64,000 nt of DNA from Zizania palustris (lineage: Eukaryota; Streptophyta; Magnoliopsida; Poales; Poaceae), in contig JAAALK010000287.1 of assembly GCA_019279435.1 (NCBI GenBank), forward strand, positions 13,082,162-13,146,161, written 5' to 3'. Below the pieces are notes generated by a model. That model did not search any database and was not told where the DNA came from. It worked only from the letters and a program-made list of their open reading frames with translations. A program made the position numbers and the translations under genes. Numbering within the stretch: position 1 is the stretch's first letter; each line of letters opens with the position of its first letter. Of this stretch, positions 47,022 to 56,272 are shown piece by piece.

Positions 47022-47082
47022 AGTAAGGTTCGAACCTCGAACCGCATGGCATGAAAGCAAACCCCGCACCACTGCGCTACAA
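47022..47082 (-). repeat. tRNA-like segment, copy 4
   Basis: A-box-like TAGCGCAGTGG (47079-47069) and intact B-box GGTTCGAACC (47036-47027), with the upstream T-arm duplicate at about 46994-47003. Confidence 0.45.
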
Positions 47083-47132
47083 AGTGTTTCTCGACATGTG
47101 TAGCAACGTATATTAGATAACCCCCACCTCTC

Positions 47133-47346
47133 ATAGTAGTGGCGGCCGGGTGTAATAAGTGGCGGGCATGCTGACGTCACCAGCCCGCCACTGCTATTCC
47201 TTTTAGTAGTGGCAGTCAAGCACCAGCGGCGGGCGGATTAGTAGTGGTGGGCTGGTGATGTCATCGCCCGCCACTACTAAGAGAAAATAGCAGTGGCGGG
47301 CAGGATGACATCAGCATTCCCGCCACTGCTAATCCGCCTATATAAA
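47133..47346 (+). promoter_or_regulatory. CACTA double-hairpin/TATA module, copy D
   Basis: It opens with a part resembling module C (47133-47225). Then come inverted pairs at 47240-47278 (AGTAGTGGTGGGC...GCCCGCCACTACT) and 47289-47330 (AGCAGTGGCGGGC...CGCCACTGCT), followed by TATATAAA at 47339-47346 and a CTCCCG leader. It is very close in sequence to module B. Confidence 0.65.
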
Positions 47347-48239
47347 TTTTTCGCTCCCGTCGTCTAAAAACCCTAAGCGCTAATCTTCTCCCGCCAGTTG
47401 CTGCCGCTCCCAGAGCCCGCGCCGCCACCCTTGGAGCCGGTCGTTGTCGTCCCCGAAGCCCGTCACCACCGTCTCAGAGCCGTTGGTGTCCCCGGACCCC
47501 TCGCCGCCACCTCGGAGCCATCGCAGTCATCCTCGATGCATGTCTCCGGAGCCCGCGTCAGTGTACCCGGACCCCTCGTCGCTGCCGTCCCCGATGCACG
47601 CCGCCATCCCCGTCCCGGAGCCCGCGCCGCCACCCTCGGAACCCGTCGCCGCCGTCGCCCCAAACTCCGCCGGAGCCCACGTCGCTGTCCCCGGACCCCG
47701 CACTGCCGTCCCCGTACCCGAGCGCACGCCGCGTCCCCGTTCAGGTTGCTAAAAATTTCCCATTTCCAATTTTCTCTGAAATTAATGCCCTGATTCAGAA
47801 ATTTCCCCTTGAATTCATTGCAAGGTGTTTAGATGATTAAGTTTGTTTAAATTCTGATTTCTTGATCAAACATAAAGATTAAATAGCAAGTTTGAGATAT
47901 AGTCTTTAATTTTTGAGAGAGGTAGGCCAACACAAGCTAAGTTAGTTTTCTAGGGTTTATTGTCCTTAGAGCATCTCCATTGTACTTGCTAAATGTGAAT
48001 TGCTATGCAAATGGAGCTATATTTAATCAATTTATATACAATGGAGATGCTCTTACATTTGTGAATAGTTATCATTTGTAGAACCACTGTATACTACTTT
48101 GTTACACCTGTTTTGGCATTAATTAATGGAAATGTACCATTCACCCAATATATATTAGTCTAATTTTGGGTGAAGTCTTCTATATCTAAGTTATGCCATG
48201 AGAAATATTGCATACCACATTACCACTTTTTTAGAACAA
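47347..48239 (+). other. GC-rich leader exon and following intron-like DNA
   Basis: 47350-47745 is a CCG-rich run with long open frames on both strands (Pro/Ala/Arg-rich). Because it follows module D and lacks a distinctive protein, a 5' leader exon is the better reading, with a possible donor TTCAGGTTGC near 47742. From there to 48239 the DNA is AT-rich, with the small MITE at 47969-48052. Confidence 0.4.
47969..48052. mobile_element. 84-bp MITE with perfect 16-bp terminal repeats
   Basis: GAGCATCTCCATTGTA at left and its exact complement at right, flanked by TTA on both sides (47966-47968, 48053-48055). The TTA duplication suggests Harbinger/Tourist type. Confidence 0.75.
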
Positions 48240-49692
48240 CTTTTAGAGGCCTATGATGCAAATTGTAATTGAGTTATCTCATGTATGTCATCAAGCCGTG
48301 GGACACATCCATTCCTGTCAACAACTTCTTCTTTCTCGTGTTGCTGACAAGGAATGGATGTGCTCATGGTTCCATGACAGCCATGAACATATTTGAAAAA
48401 CAACACAAAATATGTTGAGACCTCAACAACACTAGAAAGAGAGAACAACACAATCTCCTAATTTGAGAATTAATATAGTGGCTTCGGAAGTAATAGCTGA
48501 CTACTGTAGCCAAGAAGAGTTTTCATACATTTCCCACCTTTGACATTGTGACCAGTTTACTACTGCTATTATTTCTAAGGCTACTATACTAATCCTCAAG
48601 TTCATTCGGCTGAAGACCAACATTAGATTCTGCAATTCATTTTAGAGGCCTATGGTGCAAATTGTTATTGAGTTATCTCATGTATATCATCAAGCCGTGT
48701 GACACATCCATTCCCATCAACAGCTTCTTCTTTCTCGTGTTGTTGGCAGGGAATGGATGTGCACACGGTTCCATGAGAGCCATGAACATTTTGAAAAACA
48801 ACACAAAGTATGCTGAGGCCTCAACAACACTAGAGAGAGAGAACAACACAATCTCCTAACTTGAGAATTAATATAGTGGCTTCGGAAGTAATAGCTGACT
48901 ACTGTAGCCAAGAAGACTTTTCATACATTTCCCACCTTTGACATTGTGATCAGTTTACTACTGTTATTACGTCTAAGGCTACTATACTAATCCTCAAGTT
49001 CATCCGGCTGAAGACCAACATTAGATTCTGCAATTCCTTTTAGAGGCCTATGATGCAAATTGTTATTGAGTTATCTCATGTATGTCATCAAGCCATGTGA
49101 CACACCCATTCCCATCAACAGCTTCTTCTTTCTCGTGTTGCTGACAGGGAATGGATGTGCTCATGGTTCCATGGCAGCCATGAACATTTTGAAATACAAC
49201 ACAAAATATGCTGAGGCCTCAACAACATTAGAGAGAGAGAACAACACAATCTCCTAACTTGAGGATTAATATAGTGGCTTTGGAAGTAATAGCTGACTAC
49301 TGTAGCCAAGAAGACTTTTCATACATTTCCCACCTTTAACATTGTGATCAGTTTACTACTGTTATTACTTCTAAGGCTACTATACTAATCCTCAAGTTCA
49401 TTCGGCTGAAGACGAACATTAGATTCTGCAATTCCTTTTAGAGGCCTATGATGCAAATTGTTATTGAGTTATCTCATGTATGTCATCAAGCCATGGGACA
49501 CATCCATTCCCATCAACAGCTTCTTCTTTCTCGTGTTGCTGACAGGGAATGGATGTGCTCATGGTTCCATGGCAGCCATGAACATTTTGAAATACAACAC
49601 AAAATATGCTGAGGCCTCAACAACACTAGAGAGAGAACAACACAATCTCCTAACTTTAGGATTAGTATAGTGGCTTCAGAAGTAATAGCCTC
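48240..49692. repeat. 398-bp tandem array, 3.6 copies, in CACTA
   Basis: TTTTAGAGGCCTATG starts at 48241, 48640, 49038 and 49436 (periods 399, 398, 398). The fourth copy stops after ~255 bp at TAGTGGCTTCAGAAGTAATAG. Copies are highly similar, with a few substitutions, so the amplification is recent relative to the rest of the element. Each unit contains an ORF of about 65 codons (MLLSYLMYxIKP...), which I treat as incidental. The unit is not similar to the subterminal repeats. Confidence 0.85.
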
Positions 49693-49761
49693 TTAACTAT
49701 AAAAATATGACAGCAGACCTTTTTTGCATAACCAAAATTCTGATACATTAGCCTCTTAACT

Positions 49762-50813
49762 ATGAATAGTTTATCTATGGCGGAAGAAGGACGTTCCATC
49801 GAGGAGCTCATCTACGAGTCTCCCGCAAAAACAAATAAAGAGGGTTCATATGAGAATCCAAACATAATGCAGGCTGCAGCGGGACAAATAATTGTGCCAG
49901 AGGTACGACTCGACGTACCAAGAAGTGTTGGCTCAGTACAAGACAAATTTCCTGTAAATTATATTAAAGAGGACACACCATGCAACCTGCATGTACCGAT
50001 AGGGCGCAAAGGGCATTCCCAAGAGGCTGCACGAGGCATTGCTATGCCTGGGGATTTATTTCACAATCGCCCTATTCCTGCTGAGTATACTAAGGTTCAG
50101 GTCAATGAGATCACCAACGACAGATTTATTAATGACCCCTTGGATCTTCCAATGCCTGATGAGGGGATTGAGATAATCAGAGATGCTCTGAATAACTTTG
50201 TCCTATGGGTGAGCCGAGATATCAAATTACTACAGACAAGTTCTCAGAGTAAATCGCGTATTGTCTCATCACAATCCCCCACATATATTTCATCTCAGGA
50301 TGTGCAAAATATAGGATCTTTATCACCTGTTGATGAGCGTGAGATAGAGGAAGAGGTAGAGGAAGAGCCAATGCCCGATAAAGTGGCAGAAGTGATAGAA
50401 TCGAAAGTGACTAAGCCTGATCCTCAAGTGATAGAGCCAGTGCCAGTGCTTGAGCCCACTAATGAGCCCAACACAAAAGTGCCAGAGCCAGATCAAATGC
50501 CAGTGCCAGTTCCGGCCGAGCCTCAAGTGCCAGTGGTCAAGCCCATAACAAAAGTGCCAGTGCTAGTGGCTAAGCCTGAAAAACAAGATGCACGCCCAAA
50601 GCCAGCAATCCACAAGATAATTGTTCAAGCTGGGCAGTGTTCTGTGCCGAAATCTGAGATGCTTAAATTTTTTACTACTATGGGGCAAATACGTTTTATG
50701 CCCGAAGCGGCTCCCATAAAGGCTCCAGTACAAAAGCAGGCGGGCTCACTTTTTGTTGATAAATGGACCTACGGAGACGAGGATTATATCAAATACGAAC
50801 CAGGCAAACCATT
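49762..50813 (+). pseudogene. CACTA second gene, 5' part (proline/valine-rich), split by Gypsy
   Basis: The open frame from MNSLSMAEEGRSIEELIYES runs 350 codons to the insertion point. Residues 1-180 are mixed and polar; about 185-215 are acidic (EEEVEEEPMPDK); about 215-280 form a repetitive P-V-P-E segment (VPEPDQMPVPVPAEPQVPVV). Then follow HKIIVQAGQCSVPKSEMLKF and KWTYGDEDYIKYEPGKP. At 50814 the Gypsy LTR begins. The same sentence resumes at 62226 (LLPQGVLKSMPWQM). In plant CACTA elements such ORFs precede an Ulp1-like domain; a DNA-binding or cofactor role is possible but unproven. It reads ten codons into the LTR before a stop. Confidence 0.65.
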
Positions 50814-51308
50814 TGTTGGCGTAAAAGATTACGCTAACAGGTTTCTGTAGATTAGAAACTAACAAACGAAGTGTTTGCGAAGTGAACTGTTCTAAGCCTC
50901 TGAAAGGATAACAACTTAGAATAGTTCGAATGTGAGTATTGAATAACTTGTATTCGGTCCCTATTACAGGGTAAAACGGGGGGTATTTATAGGCCCAAAC
51001 ATTAAGGAAAAGACCTATTTACCCCTCTATTACAACCGACATATTGGAAACTATTTGGTACCCTTGATAGGGCTAAAATAGTAAAAGACTAATCTAATAA
51101 GAAAAAAGATAAGTCTTCCATCTTAGCTGGCAGAAAAGATCTCAAAGAGCCTTAGTTCGAAGATATACTCCGAACCAATGCCTGTCTTCGTACTTCGAAC
51201 TTGACTCAGGACATCTTCAAACATGGACGTCTAGAAACCTTCGAATCCATTATCTGCCTTTGTGCTGTTACGACAATAACCCTGAGGATGGGATATTTTC
51301 CCCCAACA
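50814..51308 (-). repeat. Gypsy 3' LTR
   Basis: Plus-strand TGTTGGCGTAAAAGATTACG to TTTTCCCCCAACA. Minus-strand TATA box (TATAAATA, 50991-50984). Just inside lies GCGTATTCGAGGGGCTAC (minus strand), the likely polypurine region. Confidence 0.92.
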
Positions 51309-51636
51309 GTAGCCCCTCGAATACGCTTCTCCGTTAAACCTGTAATGTTAGGAGAGCAGTATACGGAAGAAAAAATAACCAGACGTAGGGGTTATTAGAT
51401 TTTAATTCATCTCCGAAATGTACGAAGATATAAAATTCCAAATCAGTCTTAAGACAATTACTTTCGAACTATCTTAGAACTGACTCAGGAAGTTCTAAAG
51501 ACTTTTAGACTTAGAAGAAATAGCCGTTAACTTCCTTGTTCTAACGGAAACTGCAGAATGCGTTAATTTCGGAGAAAAGTAACGGGCAGGAATGCGAAAC
51601 GGCATGGACTAACGGTAAAAAATGTAAAGTCTAGGC

Positions 51637-51645
51637 TATAAATAG
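51637..51645 (+). promoter_or_regulatory. TATA box of the antisense gene
   Basis: CTATAAATAGAGGG on the plus strand, about 120 bp upstream of the ATG at 51767 and outside the LTR. The spacing fits a start site near 51670 and a 90-100 base leader. It implies the antisense gene has its own promoter. Confidence 0.65.
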
Positions 51646-51766
51646 AGGGCCTAGAACTTTCCTGATTACCTTTCCGCTGTTCTCTTGCAAGCAAGCACCC
51701 TTTGAGCCCTTCGAGCCCTTTGAGCCCTAGCCTCCATTTTTCCTCCAAAGCAACCTAGTAGCTCTA

Positions 51767-54700
51767 ATGGCGAAAACCAAGAGTTCTGGAGCCCCTTCGG
51801 CCTTGGCTCGGCAGCAGGCGGCTGCAGCAGCAGTGGCTGCGGCGTTGGCGACGGCGCCTCTAACACCCGCAATGACATCCATGGCGGCAGGAGGGAGAAA
51901 TCCCCAAAATGTTGATGATCAAGGTCTCTGCCCGCCATCAACGAAGTACTTGGATCAATCCTTCCAACTGGGATCTTCTACCTGCAAGAGAGAATCACTA
52001 GCGGTCGCAGTAGAAGGGAAGATTAGTACCGGAGTCATGATCCGCAAGCCTGGAAAGGAACTCATCCCATCGCCAAGGCCCGGAGAAGTGGTCGTTTTCG
52101 AAGCCTTCTTCGAAGCCGGCTTAGGTCTTCCAGCAGTGGACTTCTTGGCCGAGGTACTTGATTTGTTCCACGTCACCCTTCCTCAACTTTCTCCGAACGC
52201 AGTAGCTCGCTTAGCTATCTTCGAATGGGCGTTGAGAGCTGAAGGCTGTGAAGGGAGGGCAGAGATCTTCGCTGCGCTACACAGAGCGTCATGCCAGCCA
52301 AAAACCTTCGTAGGCCCCGGAGGTGAAAAAGTGGTAGTAGCCTTCGGAAGTATTAACTTTAGGCTTCGAGATGAATACGCCCTTCAATTTCCCGCTAAGG
52401 CTATCAATGCAAGATGGTATACCGACTAGGTCATGAGATGGTTTTACGCCGAAGTTGGGGCAAGCAATCCTCTAGCCGGACCCCTGAAAGAAATCCAATT
52501 CCGGAAGGAAGCCTTAGTGCATCCAGACCAAGGTCAGCTCGAAGCTCGCCTCAACCTACTTCAGAAGATCAGTCGAAGGTTGAGCATGCGAGACTTAGCC
52601 GAAGAGTTCCTCGGGTTGCAAATCTCTCCACTGATGGCCAACTGGCCTATCATCTTCGAAGAGGATTCGGAAGGCGGTCTCCGAAAAATCACTTCGACTT
52701 CAAGCCCTGCAGGTAACTTCGAAGACAACATGTATTATGCATATTCATTCGAAGAAATAACTAACTTAATTCATTTTTTAGCTTCTTCAGCCCCTATTAC
52801 TTCGGAGCAAATCGTAAGGGCTTTGGAGAAGATTTTGGGCGCTCCAACTCCGACCGAAAAAGAATGGAGAATCAAGTTGGTCGGGAGTTGGGAAAGATTT
52901 AACAGGGTATGGGGAATGCTGGAAATCGTTCCGCCCCCTTTGATGGATTGGGTGCCTTCGGAGAAAGGACCTAAAAAGAGGAAAGCCGAAGCTGGGACTT
53001 CGAGCTCCGCCAAGACTCCGGTCAAGAAGGTGGCTCGGAAACCAAAAAATCCTGCACCTTCGAATCCTGCACCTTCGAGCTCAAGGGCTTCAGTCTCTGA
53101 CTCCCAAGAGGATGAAGGGAGACTGCTTGTGCGTTTGATAGACAAAGATGAAATTCAAAGGACTGCACAAGCCGAAGTACCTGCGAACGTGCCGGAGTCT
53201 CGAGATAACCTTGAGCAACCAAGGACTTCGGCAGTTCAAGAAGATATATCTCAGGACGAAGTTCCTGTGAATGAAGGTGGAGTCGAAGTTACTATGGCTT
53301 CGATTCCTGAAGAGGCAACAAGGACTGTTCAGGAAGAAACTCCTGCAGTCGAAGATTTAACGGCTGATTCAGACGAAGATCTCGCTTTTGATCCGCCGAA
53401 CAGTCCCATGATTACCCCTCGCCAAAATGTCGAAGGTAGACTTCGAATAATTCTTTCATGTTTATTTTGTGTATTTATACAATGTATAATACTTTTGTTT
53501 TTTACAGAGTCCACTTCTGTGGAAGAAGTCCGGTAGGAAGAAATAATTCCTGGACCTTCGATGACTTCGGAGCCAATCCCAAGAACCACTCAAATGGGAC
53601 CTGGAAGAGGCAAAAGGAATATAGAACCCCTCCCTGCTGTGAGTTCCGGATCAACTCTGTCTGATTCAACAGGCGAGAGTCAATCTTCCGAGGAGGGCCA
53701 GTCTCCAGGGGCTCCGAAGACTACAGGCCAACACTCCGGCCCTTCGCTAGACGAAGATGACCAACAAGCGATAAGTATGCTCCCCCTGCTAGCTCCTTTC
53801 TTAGGGCAAACAACTGGTCTTCGGATTTTGCTCGAACCTTTGGATCGAGCTAGCCGCGACATAGGGGAGACCAACTTAATGGCCATTCTAAGTAAAGCGG
53901 ACAGGTCGGAGCTCAACGCTGCTATAGAACGCGCAGCTTACCAGGTACGAAGCATCTACGAAATAACATAGAATTCGTCTACAAATAAATATTTACCTTG
54001 GTTTTTTCTTTTTGCAGCAAACAGTCTTGGCCCGAGCTGCGAATATATCAAACGATGAAGAAATCACTCGTCTTCGGGAGGAAAATAATATCCTTCAATG
54101 GAATCTTACTATCTCCGAAAGCCGAGTGGTTCAAATGGACAATATAGTGTCAACGGAGCGCAGGGCCAGACAAGGTTTGGAGGCTGCGAAAAAAGAGCTC
54201 GAAGCAGAAAGAATTGTGCTTCGAGCAGAAATTGAAAAATTGCGGGCGGAGCACGCTACTGCGGGAACCGAACTTGTCAGACTCCAAGAGGAAGCTAGCC
54301 AGCTTTTGAACCAGAAGAATATCTTGACTACTGAAACTGCTAGACTTTCTGGGGTTCTGGGAGAAGTAACTTCGATGAAGGACGCGCTGAACGAAGATAA
54401 GCTGAAGTCCGAGAAGGTAGCTATGGAAGTTATGAATCAGCTGCTAGGTGTCCTGGAGTACTTCGGTACTACTGGGACACTTCCTTCTGATGATAACATT
54501 TCTCTTCTGCGCCGGTTGAAAAGGATTAAAGGAGTGGCGAAGCAGATGAAGACAACGGGCATTCGATACGGAGAACTCTCCGGACAAGTGGCTGCTGTTG
54601 GCCTACTTCGCTACTACGAAGATCTGGGCCGATCAATAACTCCGAGCGCAGGAGAGGGCCCAATTACCTTCGATGACGAGCGACTTCTGACTCCTTCCGA

Positions 54701-55424
54701 AGGTGTGGCTGCTGCCTGGCGAGCCTTCCAAACTTCATGGAGAGCCGAAGGTCGCTCTGCGATCAAGGCTTGGATCGACGAAGGTCAACGCCAGAAGCAA
54801 GTTCGGACCCAAGCTTCAAGCAGTCAGCCTCCTCCGAACTCGCAGGTTTAGAAATACCTTAGAATTTTTGGCTATGTAAAACTTTATGCTTATGAACATT
54901 TATCAATGAAAATTTGTTTATCATATTTTTAGGCTTTGCCTCATACTGAAGATATCGAAGTGTTAGACATTAACGACGAACTTCGCTCATTATGGACCAC
55001 CTTCGATCTTCTAAAAGCTTATAAACACCCTCGATTTCTAGTTCCTCGAGATAGCTCCGGTGTAATTGCACCCGAAGTAATCAAAGATATACTATCTTAT
55101 ATTAAAGAGGAAGAAAAAGAGGTTAACTTGAACACTTCGTCTTCTGAAGACGTTATATAGTCTGAAGACGAAGATGAAGTTCGAAGTAAAAAACCTGAAG
55201 AACTTGGAAGCTGGGAAAGAAGCCCCGAATGGCTTCGAACTTGGGCCGAGCTTCAACAAGAACAGAAGGACTTTAGAGCTTCGAAGGGAGGCAAGAGAGT
55301 TAAACGCAAAGTTGTTAGAACTCCCGGCACTGGAACTAGTCGTTCCAACCCTAGCTGTAGAGATCGAAGAAGTCTTCGATTCCTTCTTGGTATAGATACC
55401 AATTTTTCAAGATGTAATTTGTAA
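51767..55424 (+). pseudogene. Antisense accessory gene of TAT Gypsy, 'putative gypsy type transposon' protein
   Basis: Four exons: 51767-53435, 53508-53944, 54018-54845, 54933-55424, with GT-AG introns of 72, 73 and 87 bp (for example TTACCAG|GTACG, TTTTTGCAG|CAAAC). Joined, they give 1142 codons in one frame, broken only by three TAGs (52427, 53534, 55158). The N-terminus is Ala-rich (about 1-40); about 105-225 is the domain known as putative gypsy type transposon (VVFEAFFEAGLGLP, DLFHVTLPQLSPNAVARL, FEWALRAEGC); basic Lys/Pro and acidic stretches follow (KKRKAEAG, DSDEDLAFD); exon 3 is a long coiled coil (EEITRLREENNIL, KKELEAERIVLRAEIEKLR). Exon 4 ends acidic; an alternative open frame (55174-55395) overlaps its end. 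Function is unknown. The stops are consistent with CAG to TAG changes. Confidence 0.78.
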
Positions 55425-56272
55425 ACATATTCGTTCGAATAATGAATACCGATTTAAAATTGTCTCCATTATTACTAGCCCCTCTTTAGGGATAAGCAAC
55501 TTCGAACTGTATTCAAAGATGGTTATGCACAAAGAAAAACTTCGGAGTACAATTTTTTGGGGTTCGGAGCCCCTCTGCTATTTAAAGATCTTTTAAAATC
55601 TTATAAAATGTCTTCGACTATTTGTAGTCTGAAGAATGGCAACTTAATACCCTTATTTTTTGAAAGAAATCACTTGAGATAACTTTCAGGACACCTTAAT
55701 GTCTTAAATAATTTGTCACTTTGGACTATGTTAACAGATATTCGAAGCTTATGGCTGAAACTCTGTTTTGCTTTGGCCACCTTCGGCTCTTTTTTTTGCG
55801 AATTCTGTCGAACCAATGGTTCGGAGTTTGCAATGGTCTCTTTGGACTCTTTTTACGGATGTCTACCAGCCAATGGCTTGTACTCCGTATATTTTGGCCA
55901 CCTTCGGCACTTTTTGCGGAAGTCTACCAGCCAATGGCTTGGACTCCGCATGTTTTGGCCACCTTCGGCTCTTTTTACGGAAGTCTACCAGCCAATGGCT
56001 TGGACTCCGTATGATGTGGTTTTGGGCTCTTTTACGGATGCCTACAAGCCGGTGGCTTGGACTCCGGATTATGTCAGCCCCCACTTCGGAAGCTTCGAAC
56101 CAATGATTCGAAGTCCGAAAATACGATTCAGCTTCATGACACTTCCCTCTCGGTCAACCCCGCGGTTCCAGTGCGTCCACTCGGAAGCTGGAAGTCTATG
56201 AGGGGAAGGCATTATCTGGACCATATGCTTTATTAATTCAGAAGATGATTACAAGTGACTTACAAGGAGCCC
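55425..56272 (+). repeat. Spacer with ~61-bp tandem repeats between antisense gene and pol
   Basis: Units TTTTGGCCACCTTCGGCWCT...TGGACTCCG start near 55770, 55830, 55892, 55953 and 56014 (period about 61, the outer ones diverged). They lie between the 3' ends of the convergent pol and antisense gene. No gene was seen; 56085-56270 is unique. Confidence 0.75.

Larger units (their letters stand above)
45016..47130. repeat. CACTA middle: two long interspersed repeats
   Basis: Module X (GATCATATCRTAACAACATG to AAAACACACTTARTGAAAT) occurs at about 45055-45335 and 46367-46640. Module Y copies 2-4 lie at about 45385-45665, 45810-46105 and 46840-47130. A short block (CATTTCATCTCTAAACCCTA...GGTTTCTTAA) recurs at about 46250 and 46775. 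The region therefore grew by repeated segmental duplication. No coding sequence was seen. Confidence 0.7.

Noticed and set aside
43588..47082. Functional tRNA genes
   Set aside because: A and B boxes and a T-arm are present, but acceptor and anticodon stems do not pair convincingly and there is no clear 3' end, so I list them as tRNA-like repeats.
47398..47793. Long proline/alanine/arginine-rich ORFs on both strands
   Set aside because: All frames are open because of GC-rich, CCG-repeat composition. The position just after a TATA module fits a leader exon better than a protein gene.
48662..49670. Three similar ~65-codon ORFs (MLLSYLMY...)
   Set aside because: They are the same incidental frame in each 398-bp tandem unit; units contain other stops and show no codon bias or domain.
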